Assembly (NCBI GenBank): GCA_965214955.1
Contig: CBDCCU010000010.1
Location: 310,001 to 374,000 of the forward strand
Direction: 5' to 3'
Length of the DNA: 64,000 nucleotides
From: Aliikangiella sp965214955
GTDB lineage: Bacteria; Pseudomonadota; Gammaproteobacteria; Enterobacterales; Kangiellaceae
Below the pieces are notes generated by a model. It was not told where the DNA came from and did not search any database. It saw only the letters and a program-made list of their open reading frames with translations. Shown here in pieces: positions 8,773 through 18,097 of this stretch. Within the stretch, counting starts at the first letter, position 1, and each line of letters opens with the position of its first letter. The position numbers were made by a program, and so were the translations under genes.

Positions 8773-9346
8773 TTTCTTCTCGGGTGCGCTGATCGGCAGT
8801 TGCGGTTAAGGCAACCTTGGGCACATTGGGAAACTGCTGCGATAAAATATTAAGCTGCTGGTATTCGGGTCTAAAATCGTGCCCCCACTGAGAAACACAA
8901 TGCGCTTCATCTATGGCAAATAAACTAACATTTATGTTGGCAAGCAGGTTTAAAAACTGCGGTGTTACTAACCGCTCTGGTGCAACATAAAGCAGTTTGG
9001 TTTCACCTGCGTGAATTTGTGCTAAAACATTTTGCTCTTGCGATGCCGATAAGGTTGAGTTTAAAAAGCTAGCACTAATACCCACTTGAGCTAAAGCATC
9101 AACTTGATCTTGCATTAGGGCAATCAATGGAGAAACCACTACGGTTAAACCCTCAAATACCATCGCTGGCACTTGGTAACAAAGTGACTTACCGCCACCA
9201 GTTGGCATTAATACCAAAACATCTTGCTGGTTTAAAATTGATTCAATAATTTCCGCTTGGTTAAAACGAAAATCCGCATAGCCAAAAGTTTTATTAAGAA
9301 CTAATTTGGCTTTTGTCATTAATTCACTGGATTGATTAGAGTGCAT
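8681..9346 (-). CDS. recQ: RecQ helicase, N-terminal part (frameshifted)
   Basis: The first 220 residues of a 3'-5' DNA helicase used in recombination and repair. Visible motifs are the Q-motif region (FGYADFRFNQ), Walker A MPTGGGKSLCYQ near residue 68, motif Ia VVSPLIALMQDQV, the DEAH box IDEAHCVSQWGHDFRP, and motif III ALTATAD. The frame ends in SFDRPNIRYF then a short non-family tail (NSRKP) and a stop; the true continuation is in the overlapping frame at 7204-8772. One extra base in a T-run explains the split. The gene sits between miaA and hfq, where enterobacteria have nothing. Confidence 0.87.
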   Translation of the reverse strand: MHSNQSSELMTKAKLVLNKTFGYADFRFNQAEIIESILNQQDVLVLMPTGGGKSLCYQVPAMVFEGLTVVVSPLIALMQDQVDALAQVGISASFLNSTLSASQEQNVLAQIHAGETKLLYVAPERLVTPQFLNLLANINVSLFAIDEAHCVSQWGHDFRPEYQQLNILSQQFPNVPKVALTATADQRTREEIVTHLNFNHPKRFINSFDRPNIRYFNSRKP

Positions 9347-9361
9347 TATCTTCCTTGATAA

Positions 9362-10327
9362 TTAGTGAGGGCTATCACAAAAGTCTAATACGTTTTGTGT
9401 GGCTTTAGCAAGCTGCTCTGGGATAAGTGGGTCAATCCAATTTATATTTGGCCAACTTCTTAGCCAAGTAAACTGCCTTTTGGCGAGCTGACGAGTGGCA
9501 ATAATTGCCCGCTCAATTGCTTCATCTAAAGTATAGTCGTTATTAAGGTACATCCAAAGCTGGCGATAACCTACGCACTTAATCGCAGGACAATCTAAAT
9601 TAAGATCGCTTCGCCGATACAATGCTTTCACCTCATCGAGAAAACCATTTTTCATCATAATATCAAAACGCTCAGCAATTCTCTGATGCAAAATGCTTCT
9701 ATCTTCTGGCGCTAAGGCTAATGATAAAGTTGGGTTGGGCAAGGCGTCTAAAGCTTGCTCTTTATGCCATTGTGATAACGGCTTTTTACTCACTAAATAA
9801 ACTTCAAGCGCGCGTAATATTCTTTGTGTATCTGTTGGGTGAAGCCTTTGCGCGGTTTGTGGATCAACCTTGGTAAGCTTGTCATGTAAAGCATTAATAC
9901 CACTATTTTCAAGCTGTTGTTTTAAGTTTTCTCTAATTTTAGGTTCGGCTTTAGGTAAATCGGCTAGCCCTTCTTTTAGGGCTTTAAAATAGAGCATGGT
10001 TCCGCCAGTTAATAACGGAGTATTACCTCGCCGATGAATTTGATTAATTAATTCCCTAGCATCTGCTGCAAAATTGGCCGCAGAATAGCTTTGACTAGGA
10101 TCTAAAAAGTCAATTAAGTGATGTGGCGCTTGTTTAAGTTCATCAAGTGTTGGCTTGGCACTACCAATATCCATGCTTTTGTAGATCATCGCTGAGTCAA
10201 CGCTCACTATTTCAAACCCACCCACCTGATAAAGCGCCATGGCTAAAGCCGTTTTACCGCTAGCGGTTGGCCCCATAATAAAGATTACGGGTTTCTCAGG
10301 AAACTCAATGGTTACCGAATCACTCAC
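9362..10327 (-). CDS. miaA: tRNA dimethylallyltransferase MiaA
   Basis: MiaA transfers dimethylallyl to A37 of tRNAs reading UNN codons. The Walker A-like loop MGPTASGKTALA is followed by DSAMIYKSMDIGSAKP, IDFLDPSQSYSAANF and GGTMLYFKAL, all family hallmarks. The C-terminal region CVGYRQ and TRQLAKRQFTWLR are also typical. The open frame extends upstream to TTG at 10357, but GTG at 10327 has a good AAGGCGG site and starts 2 bases past the mutL stop, giving 321 residues. It is cotranscribed with mutL. In E. coli hfq follows directly, but here recQ does. Confidence 0.94.
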   Translation of the reverse strand: MSDSVTIEFPEKPVIFIMGPTASGKTALAMALYQVGGFEIVSVDSAMIYKSMDIGSAKPTLDELKQAPHHLIDFLDPSQSYSAANFAADARELINQIHRRGNTPLLTGGTMLYFKALKEGLADLPKAEPKIRENLKQQLENSGINALHDKLTKVDPQTAQRLHPTDTQRILRALEVYLVSKKPLSQWHKEQALDALPNPTLSLALAPEDRSILHQRIAERFDIMMKNGFLDEVKALYRRSDLNLDCPAIKCVGYRQLWMYLNNDYTLDEAIERAIIATRQLAKRQFTWLRSWPNINWIDPLIPEQLAKATQNVLDFCDSPH

Positions 10328-10328
10328 G

Positions 10329-12155
10329 TTAAACCGCCTTATCGGTTTTAATTGCAAATAAGTTTTCTACCGCAGATTGTTCAATAGGCTTAAATAATGA
10401 ACTTTGGGTTTTAGCCGATTCAGCCATAAATAGGGGTTCAACTTGTGATTGAGTTAATTTTTCCCAGCCGCTTAATTGATTAATAATCTTTTGCGCAGAT
10501 AATAGTTTATCACCCACTATTTTAACCTGTTGCTCTAGCCAGCTTTTTGCTAAATAAGTTAATTCTTCGGTTGAGATATGAGTTAGCCATTTAGGCACGC
10601 TCATTAGTTTTAACCCTTGGGGTAGTAATTGAACTTTAAAACCTAGCTTTTCGATTAACAAATGGGCGCTATAATTTTCTAAAATGTTATTGCCCACCTC
10701 TAGCTTTTGCGGAAAAAGCAAAGCTTTACTTTCAGCAATATGCTCACCGCTTAATAAACCCATCACATAGCTTTTAGCTAATTGTGCTAGCTTAAACGCT
10801 ACAACTTGCTGCTGGTATTCACCTAGCCAGATAAGATCATTCAGTTTTAATAAATTTGTTAATGTTGATTGATTTTCAGCTAAAACAGGTGAGTTATTAG
10901 ACCGCACTGTAGGGGATGACTGTATTATAGCGGCTGATTCAGGCTGATAAAAATGGCTTACTGCATGAGAAGGTTCATTAACCTGAGAGGGCTTATTAAC
11001 TGGATAGCTCAACGGATTTACTAATGAAGGCTGGTTCTCGGTAAAATAAAAGGTTTCTTCGTTATTCGGCTCAATCGCATTGGGCTTATGTTCAATATTT
11101 TCTTCTGTGTTTTCAGTGTTAGAATTAAAAACCTGTTGTTCGGGCTGAAAATCAAGCAAACAATCACGCACGCTTTTTGCCAGTAAGTCATGCACTAGCC
11201 GCTGCTGATCAAAGCGAACTTCGTGCTTGGTTGGATGCACGTTAACATCTACCGTTGATGGATCAATATTAATAAAAATCACATAAGCAGGCATTCGCCC
11301 TGTTGGTAGCAAATCGGCATAAGCTTGTTTGATTGCATGGTTTAAGGTTTTATCTTTAACCGGTCTGCTATTAACAAATACATATTGAATGTCCGACTCA
11401 CTACGATGAAAGCTTGGGTTACCTAGCCAGCCCGAAACACTCATCAATTCGTGCTTACATTTTAATGCAATGGTGTTTTCGGCAAAGCTTTTGCCACAAA
11501 TTGAAGCAATTCGATTAAGCGCTTGCTCACCACTAGCAATAGCGGGAATTCGCTTTACCACCTTATGATTATGTTTGAGCACAAAGGCAATATTTGTATT
11601 AACCAAAGCGTGTTGTTTAAATACCTCTTCAATGTGCGAAAACTCGGTTTTTTCGGTTCGCATAAACTTTTGTCTGGCAGGAGTATTAAAGAAAATATCT
11701 GCCACTTCCAGCCTTGTACCTTTTGCCGCTGCGGCGGGCAATACTTCTACCGCCATATCCATTCCTTGTGCTACTGCCTGCCATGCCGAATCACTTTCTT
11801 GTTGGCGTGAAGTTAAGGTTAATCGCGAAACCGAACTAATACTGGCAAGTGCTTCACCGCGAAACCCTAGGGTTTCAATGGCGCCTAAATCATCAATAGT
11901 TTTAATTTTGCTGGTCGCATGGCGAGTTAAAGCCAAAGCCAAATCGTCTTTGTGAATGCCTGCGCCATCATCAGTAATTTTAATAAGGCGCGTGCCACCA
12001 CGAACAATTTCTACTTCTATGCGACTGGCACCAGAATCAATGCTATTTTCTAGCAACTCTTTTACCACCGAAGCCGGGCGTTCAACCACTTCACCTGCGG
12101 CAATTTGGTTAGCCAGTCGATTATCAAGCGAGTGAATTCTTATGGGCTTTTGCAC
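10329..12155 (-). CDS. mutL: DNA mismatch repair protein MutL
   Basis: This 608-residue protein has the N-terminal GHKL ATPase region (IAAGEVVERPASVVKELLENSIDSGA; DDGAGI; RHATSKI; GFRGEAL), the transducer domain (VNVHPTKHEVRF near 310) and a MutL C-terminal dimerisation domain after a long Asn/Ser/Glu-rich linker (about residues 345-430). MutL couples MutS mismatch recognition to MutH or to downstream nucleases. I do not see the DQHA..E endonuclease motif, which fits the MutH-using E. coli-type MutL. It starts 3 bases beyond the amiB stop, inside the tsaE-amiB-mutL-miaA order. Confidence 0.95.
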   Translation of the reverse strand: MQKPIRIHSLDNRLANQIAAGEVVERPASVVKELLENSIDSGASRIEVEIVRGGTRLIKITDDGAGIHKDDLALALTRHATSKIKTIDDLGAIETLGFRGEALASISSVSRLTLTSRQQESDSAWQAVAQGMDMAVEVLPAAAAKGTRLEVADIFFNTPARQKFMRTEKTEFSHIEEVFKQHALVNTNIAFVLKHNHKVVKRIPAIASGEQALNRIASICGKSFAENTIALKCKHELMSVSGWLGNPSFHRSESDIQYVFVNSRPVKDKTLNHAIKQAYADLLPTGRMPAYVIFINIDPSTVDVNVHPTKHEVRFDQQRLVHDLLAKSVRDCLLDFQPEQQVFNSNTENTEENIEHKPNAIEPNNEETFYFTENQPSLVNPLSYPVNKPSQVNEPSHAVSHFYQPESAAIIQSSPTVRSNNSPVLAENQSTLTNLLKLNDLIWLGEYQQQVVAFKLAQLAKSYVMGLLSGEHIAESKALLFPQKLEVGNNILENYSAHLLIEKLGFKVQLLPQGLKLMSVPKWLTHISTEELTYLAKSWLEQQVKIVGDKLLSAQKIINQLSGWEKLTQSQVEPLFMAESAKTQSSLFKPIEQSAVENLFAIKTDKAV

Positions 12156-12158
12156 TAT

Positions 12159-13472
12159 TTAGCCTTGAGGAATAGTTAAAACTTGACCAATTTTAAGTTG
12201 CGAGCTGGCAAGCTTGTTATGCTTTTTTAGTTGCGTCATCGACACCCCATAAGCTTGAGCAATTTCAGATAAGGTATCTCCACGAGCCACTTTATGCGAT
12301 TTTATAGAATCTAAATTAGCTAACAATGTGCCTTCGGGTGGATTGGTTTTAAAATACTGGGTTACCCCTTTAAATACCGAATTAACAATTTTGTTTTGTT
12401 GTTTGGCAGTATTTAATAGTTTTTCTTCTTGCGGGTTTGAAATAAAAGCCATTTCTACCAGCATTGCAGGAATATCAGGCATTCTAAGCACCACAAAAGC
12501 CGCTTTACGCAAACCTTTACCATGCATTTTAGGCATATTAGCACGCAATTGTTTTCGCACTTGCTCACCCGCTTTAATGCTTTCGCCAACCGAATAATGC
12601 ATGGATAAATCAATTAAAACTTGCGCCACTAAAGGATCTTTATTTTGCAAACTTTCAACCCCGCCTAGCATGTCAGAGCTTTTTTCTCGTTGCTCTAACC
12701 ATTTACCCATTTCTGTATTGGCGCCTTTGGTAGAAAGCACCCAAACCGATGCGCCTTTGACTCTTGGATCGGTAAAACCATCGGCGTGTAATGAAACCAG
12801 CAAATCTGCTTTATTTTTGCGTGCTAATCGAGTTCTGGCCTCTAAGCCCACATAATAATCACCAGAGCGAGTTAAAAAGGCTTTAAAACCGCGCTGTTTA
12901 TTGATTTTTTTTGCGAGCCTTTTAGCCACCTCTAAGGTCACGTTTTTTTCGTGAGTTCCTCTTTTGCCGATAGCACCCGGATCTTCGCCGCCATGCCCTG
13001 CATCAATGGCTATTACAATGTCTCTGTTTTTTTCTCTAATAGCCGACTCGGCAGTTTTTATCACGGTTTTTTTGGCGTTTTTATCTTTTAGATCAACCAC
13101 CAAACGGTGACCATAATTTTGATAAGGCTTAAGGGTAAAGTCTTTGGCAGTAACACCGTTGGCTAAGTCAATCACTATGCGTAATTTCTGTTTGTTTTTA
13201 CTAGAGCGAATACCCTTAACTAGGGCTTTAGGAATATCAACATTATTCAAATTAACTTTAAGCTGGGTGTCTTTAAAATCAATGACTAAACGGTGAGGTG
13301 ACTCAAGGGCAAATAACTTGTAGTTTATTTTTTGGTTAACGTCAAAAACCAGCCGTGTTTTTTCAGGATCTTGCCAAAAGCGTACGCCTTTAATTTGGCT
13401 TGCCAACACTGAATTAGCAGACAGCAAAAGCACCAACAATAATACCGATTTGAATGTTGCTATTTTAAACAA
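12159..13472 (-). CDS. amiB: N-acetylmuramoyl-L-alanine amidase AmiB/AmiC type (AMIN, Amidase_3, LysM)
   Basis: A secreted cell-wall amidase of 437 residues. It has a signal peptide (to about residue 24, ending VLA), an AMIN domain (IKGVRFWQDPEKTRLVFDV), a zinc-dependent Amidase_3 domain (IAIDAGHGGEDPGAIG; SLHADGF; MLVEMAFISNP.EE) and one C-terminal LysM repeat (HKVARGDTLSEIAQAYGVS). Such amidases split daughter-cell peptidoglycan under control of EnvC/NlpD. The start codon appears to be TTG with AAGG eight bases upstream. Location between tsaE and mutL matches E. coli amiB, which also ends in LysM. Confidence 0.93.
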   Translation of the reverse strand: MFKIATFKSVLLLVLLLSANSVLASQIKGVRFWQDPEKTRLVFDVNQKINYKLFALESPHRLVIDFKDTQLKVNLNNVDIPKALVKGIRSSKNKQKLRIVIDLANGVTAKDFTLKPYQNYGHRLVVDLKDKNAKKTVIKTAESAIREKNRDIVIAIDAGHGGEDPGAIGKRGTHEKNVTLEVAKRLAKKINKQRGFKAFLTRSGDYYVGLEARTRLARKNKADLLVSLHADGFTDPRVKGASVWVLSTKGANTEMGKWLEQREKSSDMLGGVESLQNKDPLVAQVLIDLSMHYSVGESIKAGEQVRKQLRANMPKMHGKGLRKAAFVVLRMPDIPAMLVEMAFISNPQEEKLLNTAKQQNKIVNSVFKGVTQYFKTNPPEGTLLANLDSIKSHKVARGDTLSEIAQAYGVSMTQLKKHNKLASSQLKIGQVLTIPQG

Positions 13473-13545
13473 TTGGTTTACCTTCTTAATCTACTCAACT
13501 TACAGCCCAAGAATAACACGTTAGTCAGCGCTAATAATTTGTTAA

Positions 13546-14013
13546 TTATGCCTCTAACTGCAACGATTGTAACCATAATTGCGCCCATGAGGAATCTTTT
13601 GCGGTTAAAGTTACTCCTCTTGCATTATCATCATATTCTAAATCAATTTGTAAATCAGGTTCGGGCAATAGCCCTTTGCCTTGCTCTGGCCATTCAAATA
13701 AGCATATCGCTTGTTCGTCGAGGTAGTCTCTGATCCCCATATATTCCAGCTCTTCGGGATCACCTAGGCGATATAAATCAAAATGATAAAATTGCCTCTC
13801 ACCAATTAGATAAGGCTCAACAATCGTATAGGTGGGACTTTTGGTGCTTCCTTGATGACCCGCTGCTTTTAATAAGCCACGCACTAAAGTAGTTTTTCCC
13901 GCTCCTAATGTACCATTTAAAAAAATAATGGCTTTTGCAGGCAAACTAAATGCAAGCTTTTTGCCTAATGCTAAAGTTTGAGTTTCATCGGCAAGATAAA
14001 AACGTTTTGTCAT
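13546..14013 (-). CDS. tsaE: tRNA threonylcarbamoyladenosine biosynthesis ATPase TsaE
   Basis: TsaE works with TsaB and TsaD to make t6A37 in ANN-decoding tRNAs. The protein shows the Walker A loop LNGTLGAGKTTLVRG near residue 35, SPTYTIVEPY, FYHFDLYRLGDPEELE, and FEWPEQG, all characteristic. About 155 residues is the usual size. The ATG at 14013 is preferred over the GTG two codons upstream because the family normally begins right before the first beta strand. It sits between nnr and amiB as in E. coli. Confidence 0.93.
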   Translation of the reverse strand: MTKRFYLADETQTLALGKKLAFSLPAKAIIFLNGTLGAGKTTLVRGLLKAAGHQGSTKSPTYTIVEPYLIGERQFYHFDLYRLGDPEELEYMGIRDYLDEQAICLFEWPEQGKGLLPEPDLQIDLEYDDNARGVTLTAKDSSWAQLWLQSLQLEA

Positions 14014-14071
14014 TAACACACTCTAAAATTTAATTTTATTGGGTGGATTATGGCTTAACTTTAATTGCCAA

Positions 14072-15628
14072 TCAAAAAGTCTTTGCTTGGTTTATTGGGT
14101 TTAATAATGCGGGGAAATATTCAAACAAATCACTAGCAGCCATACCTCGATACAATAAAGATTTACCCGCGGCTCTGTCGGCAGCCTCACCATGAATACA
14201 AACCGCCAATGCCGCAGCATTAAAAAGGCTAAACCCTTGAGCCATTAACCCGCCTATTAAACCTGACAATACATCACCCATGCCACCAGTTGCCATGCCG
14301 GGGTTTCCCACAGGGCATACCATAATATTTCCTTGCTCGTCACCAACAATAGTGCCCGCACCTTTTAACACACAAACTCCGCCATACTTTTGAGTAATTT
14401 GCTCACAAGCACTAAAGCGATCTTGATTAATTTGGCTAATACTGCAACCAAGCAGTCTTGCCGCTTCACCGGGATGAGGTGTTAAAACTCGGTTTGAGTC
14501 TTTGTTGGGATTTAATGCAAGCCAGTTAAGGGCATCGGCATCGAATACTTTATTACCGAATACTTTATTACCGAATATTTTATTACCGCCATTAGTGCTT
14601 TCACTAATAAACTGCATCCACTGATTGCCTCGTTCATCTTGCCCTAGCCCAGGCCCTACAACCAAGCTATTTAGTTTTGGGAACTGATCAAAAAATGACT
14701 TGGTTGGAAACTTAACATTTTGCGCCATAATTTCAGGTTGTGAGGCCACTAAACTGTCTGCTCCTTGCTCAACAACTACCGAAGTTAATCCACTGCCTGC
14801 CCGCAATGAAGCTTTAGCAGCTAAAACCATAGCGCCAGTCATGCCTTTTGAGCCGCCCACCAACACACAGTGACCATAATTACCTTTATGTGCAGTAAAG
14901 CTTCTGGGTTTAAGCAAGTGCTTTAAACTGCGCCAATTTTGTGCGGTAACTGAAGAGTTAGCTTTTTGGTAGTGATCTTTTTGCACGTTAAGCGATGCTA
15001 AAGTCACTTCGCCTCGATACTCTGCGGCATCTCCCGTATAAAGCCCACGTTTTAAACCAATAAAGGTAACGGTTAGGTCGGCTTTTATGGCAAGCCCAAA
15101 AGCAGTGCCCGAATTGGCTTCTAATCCTGATGGAATATCAATGGCTAACACGGGAGTTTTAGCGTCATTAACTAACCCCACAACTTGATCAAAGGGTTCT
15201 CGCAAAGCCCCTTTAATGCCAGAGCCTAAGAGTGCATCAATAATGAGATCATAATTTGAAAAGTTGAGCGACTGCCAAGATTTAGTTTTTATACCGATTT
15301 TTGGTAGTTTATTAAACGCGATTTTTGCATCGCCTTTAATCGCACTTTCATCACAAAGCAAGCATAAAGTAACTTTGTATCGGTGCTCAGCGGCAAGCCG
15401 AGCTAACACAAAACCATCACCACCGTTATTGCCTTTGCCAATTAATATCACAATATTATGAGCTTTAGGCCAGTGCTTTTTAACCAGATTAAAAGCCGCT
15501 TGTCCTGCTCTTTCCATTAATGGATAGGTGCCGTTAGGATCGGTTTGCGCGTAATTTTGCTCAATTAGGCGAACTTGCTCGGCGGTATAAAGTTTAATTC
15601 CAACATCAAGGTGAACATTTAAAGTCAT
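14072..15628 (-). CDS. nnr: Bifunctional NAD(P)HX epimerase/dehydratase (YjeF)
   Basis: The 518-residue fusion repairs hydrated NAD(P)H. The N-terminal YjeF_N epimerase half (to about residue 215) has IGKGNNGGDGFVLAR and LLGSGIKGALREPF. The C-terminal ADP/ATP-dependent dehydratase half has HKGNYGHCVLVGGS, AGSGLTSV, LTPHPGEAARLLG, VCVLKGAGTIV and the NPGMATGGMGDVLSG nucleotide-binding stretch. Between residues of the dehydratase domain near 350 there is a short repeated insert, GNKIF-GNKVF-GNKVF, just ahead of the conserved DADALN. It is the first gene seen of the nnr-tsaE-amiB-mutL-miaA run. Confidence 0.93.
   Translation of the reverse strand: MTLNVHLDVGIKLYTAEQVRLIEQNYAQTDPNGTYPLMERAGQAAFNLVKKHWPKAHNIVILIGKGNNGGDGFVLARLAAEHRYKVTLCLLCDESAIKGDAKIAFNKLPKIGIKTKSWQSLNFSNYDLIIDALLGSGIKGALREPFDQVVGLVNDAKTPVLAIDIPSGLEANSGTAFGLAIKADLTVTFIGLKRGLYTGDAAEYRGEVTLASLNVQKDHYQKANSSVTAQNWRSLKHLLKPRSFTAHKGNYGHCVLVGGSKGMTGAMVLAAKASLRAGSGLTSVVVEQGADSLVASQPEIMAQNVKFPTKSFFDQFPKLNSLVVGPGLGQDERGNQWMQFISESTNGGNKIFGNKVFGNKVFDADALNWLALNPNKDSNRVLTPHPGEAARLLGCSISQINQDRFSACEQITQKYGGVCVLKGAGTIVGDEQGNIMVCPVGNPGMATGGMGDVLSGLIGGLMAQGFSLFNAAALAVCIHGEAADRAAGKSLLYRGMAASDLFEYFPALLNPINQAKTF
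14543..14587. repeat. Three tandem 15-bp repeats inside nnr
   Basis: The unit GAATACTTTATTACC occurs at 14543-14557 and 14558-14572 exactly, and at 14573-14587 with one change (C to T). It stays in frame and encodes three GNK(I/V)F units on the minus strand, inserted immediately before the conserved DADALN motif of the dehydratase domain. It looks like a slippage-prone coding microsatellite. Confidence 0.8.
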
Positions 15629-15650
15629 TGTTACAACAAGCCCAATAAAA

Positions 15651-16211
15651 TTAACTTAAGTCGATAAAATGCTCGCGATAATACTCTAACTCTTCAATCG
15701 ACTCTTTTATATCATCAAGCGCTAAATGTTTATTTTTTTTAGTAAAGCCTTCATTAAGTGAAGGCTTCCAACGACTTACTAATTCTTTTAAGGTACTAAC
15801 GTCTAAATTACGGTAATGAAAGTATTCGTGCAGTTTTGGCATATAACGCACTAAAAATCGCCTGTCTTGACCAATACTATTGCCGCATATAGGTGAAGCG
15901 CCATGTGGTACCCATTGTTGTAAAAATTCAATGGTTTGAGCCTCAGCTTCCTCATCTGTAATATGACTATCTATCACTCTTTGAGTAAGCCCAGACTCGC
16001 CATGATGGGTGGTGCACCAGTCATCCATTGCGTCTAAAACTGCTTTAGGCTGATGCACCGCTAGCATAGGCCCTTCGGCAAGAATATTTAAGTGTTTGTC
16101 GGTAACAATGGTGGCTATTTCTATAATTCGTTCTTTGTCGGGGTCGAGCCCTGTCATTTCTAAATCGATCCAAATTAAATTATCTTTATGAAACTGAGCT
16201 TGTTGAGTCAA
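15651..16211 (-). CDS. orn: Oligoribonuclease Orn
   Basis: Orn is a DEDDh 3'-5' exonuclease that degrades RNA dinucleotides, including pGpG from cyclic-di-GMP breakdown. DLEMTGLD gives the first Asp-Glu pair; CGNSIGQDRRFL and the C-terminal LALDDIKESI..L.YYR complete the active site. I chose TTG at 16211 (186 residues), which has GGAG seven bases upstream and starts close to the conserved LIWIDLEMTG as in other Orn proteins. The ATG at 16274 would add 21 residues without family support. It is divergent from rsgA with about 100 bp between starts. Confidence 0.93.
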   Translation of the reverse strand: MTQQAQFHKDNLIWIDLEMTGLDPDKERIIEIATIVTDKHLNILAEGPMLAVHQPKAVLDAMDDWCTTHHGESGLTQRVIDSHITDEEAEAQTIEFLQQWVPHGASPICGNSIGQDRRFLVRYMPKLHEYFHYRNLDVSTLKELVSRWKPSLNEGFTKKNKHLALDDIKESIEELEYYREHFIDLS

Positions 16212-16313
16212 TGGTTTTCTCCGTGTTAAAAACGATCTAGAGTGTGTTGATCCTAATAGTATATAATAGTCCATTCAACAAACCTAAGCGCGATTCATTT
16301 TTAGGATCATCAT

Positions 16314-17309
16314 TTGGCCAAGCGACAAAAATTGACTCAACGGCAAAAGCGTCAAGTTGCTAAAAAGCAGCAACAAAAACTAGCCCAAGCCCAGCAAATC
16401 AACGAAGACGATCTTTCACCAGCATTAGAAGGTTTAATTTCTAGCCGCTTTGGCGAACAAGCAGACATTATTAGCTTAAAAGATCGTAACGTTTATCGTT
16501 GCTACTTAAGGCAAAACCTAGGCGCACCTGTGCCGGGTGATAAAGTATTGTTTAAAACCGCAAAAAGTGGCCCTGGTGTAGTTGAGGTGATTTTACCAAG
16601 AGATTCAGCGCTTACTCGCCCTGCTCAGCACCAAGGGGTAAAGCCTGTTGTTGCTAATGTTGATTGTGTGTTTATTGTTACTGCACCTCTGCCCGATTTT
16701 TCCTCTGTGTTGCTCGACCGCTATTTAGTTGCGGTAGAAAATGCCAATTTACAAGCCGTTATTGTGGCTAATAAGTGGGATTTACAAGAAGAAATAAAAC
16801 AACAAAACATAGATGCGCAATTAAAAATTTACCAAAACCTTGGCTACCCCGTTTTACGCTTAAGCAGCCATTCACCCGATCAATTAGCGGCTTTAGAAAA
16901 AGCTGCACAAAATAAGCATTCGATATTAGTAGGGCAGTCAGGGGTTGGAAAGTCTTCTTTAATTAATGGGCTATTTCCTAACCAAGAAAGCTTAGTTAAT
17001 AAAGTATCTGAAAACTCGCGTTTAGGTCAGCACACTACCACCGCCTCTCGACTTTTTTTATTTGAAAATCACAATGGTTTTATTGTTGATTCTCCTGGCA
17101 TAAGAGAGTTTGGACTATGGCACATGGAGCAAGGGCAAATTTTTGCTGGCTTTAAAGAATTTGAGCCCTACTGGGGGATCTGTAAGTTTAGAGACTGTCA
17201 GCATTTAAACGAGCCAGGTTGCGCGATTATTAGAGCCGTTGAAAATAAAGAAATCTCTAAGCAACGTTGGGAAAATTATTGCAAGATTGTTAGAACGCTA
17301 GAAGAGTAA
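16314..17309 (+). CDS. rsgA: Ribosome small-subunit GTPase RsgA
   Basis: RsgA (YjeQ) is a circularly permuted GTPase that checks late 30S assembly. The protein has a basic N terminus (AKRQKLTQRQKRQVAKKQQQ), an OB-fold (about 40-105), G4 NKWD before G1 GQSGVGKSSL, which is the permuted order, and a C-terminal zinc knuckle (GICKFRDCQHLNEPGCA). Length (331) is normal. The start is TTG at 16314 with AGGA nine bases upstream. It faces away from orn, the usual arrangement in gammaproteobacteria. Confidence 0.95.
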   Translation: MAKRQKLTQRQKRQVAKKQQQKLAQAQQINEDDLSPALEGLISSRFGEQADIISLKDRNVYRCYLRQNLGAPVPGDKVLFKTAKSGPGVVEVILPRDSALTRPAQHQGVKPVVANVDCVFIVTAPLPDFSSVLLDRYLVAVENANLQAVIVANKWDLQEEIKQQNIDAQLKIYQNLGYPVLRLSSHSPDQLAALEKAAQNKHSILVGQSGVGKSSLINGLFPNQESLVNKVSENSRLGQHTTTASRLFLFENHNGFIVDSPGIREFGLWHMEQGQIFAGFKEFEPYWGICKFRDCQHLNEPGCAIIRAVENKEISKQRWENYCKIVRTLEE

Positions 17310-17419
17310 AAACATATACTAAAACTTAAAAACTATAGATAATCCCTATAAACCGTATGGATACCTTTTACTCAACATCTGTTAAAATTTCGCCAAATTT
17401 ATTTTAGGTAATACCCTGT

Positions 17420-17995
17420 ATGATTGAAATAACCGAATCAGCACAAGAACATTTTTCTAAATTACTGGCTTCACAAGGTGAAGGCACTGGAATTCGAGTG
17501 TTTGTTGTTAATCCTGGAACACCTCATGCTGAATGTGGTGTTTCTTACTGCCCACAAGATGCGGTAGAAAAAGACGATCTTAAAATTAGCTTTGAAGCCT
17601 TTAATGCTTATGTTGACGAAGAAAGCATTCCATACCTTGAAGAAGCACAAATTGATTATCAAACCGAAGAAATGGGTGGTCAATTAACTTTAAGGGCACC
17701 AAATGCTAAAGCACGTAAAGTTGATGATGATGCTCCTGCCATTGATCGCATTCGTTATGTGATTGAATCAGAAATTAATCCACAACTGGCAAACCATGGT
17801 GGTCAAGTAGGATTATCAGAGTTTACCGAAGATGGCATTGCAGTGTTACAGTTTGGCGGCGGCTGTCAAGGTTGTGGTATGGCTGATGTTACTTTAAAAG
17901 AAGGCATTGAAAAAACCTTAAAAGAGCGCATTCCAGAAGTAACCGGTGTTAGAGACGTAACCGAACATAGCGCTGGTGAAAACCCCTACTATTAA
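17420..17995 (+). CDS. nfuA: Fe/S biogenesis protein NfuA
   Basis: NfuA carries [4Fe-4S] clusters to apo-proteins and protects them under oxidative stress or iron limitation. The 191-residue protein has the degenerate A-type N-terminal domain (ITESAQEHFSKLL) and a C-terminal Nfu domain (IEPQLANHGG-like stretch, then GGGCQGCGMAD with the cluster-binding C149 and C152). It is followed by a long hairpin terminator. Confidence 0.95.
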   Translation: MIEITESAQEHFSKLLASQGEGTGIRVFVVNPGTPHAECGVSYCPQDAVEKDDLKISFEAFNAYVDEESIPYLEEAQIDYQTEEMGGQLTLRAPNAKARKVDDDAPAIDRIRYVIESEINPQLANHGGQVGLSEFTEDGIAVLQFGGGCQGCGMADVTLKEGIEKTLKERIPEVTGVRDVTEHSAGENPYY

Positions 17996-18038
17996 GCTCT
18001 GGCTTATAATAGAACGGGGATAATAGAACAGATATAAT

Positions 18039-18097
18039 AGGCGATTTTATCCAAGGTTTAATTTATGATTAAACTTTGATAATAAATCGCCTTTTTT
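18039..18097 (+). terminator. Long hairpin terminator after nfuA
   Basis: AGGCGATTT (18039-18047) pairs with AAATCGCC(T) (18084-18092), with a second internal stem GTTTAAT / ATTAAAC. Six T residues follow (18092-18097). The T-run ends directly at the ATG of the next gene. Confidence 0.75.
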
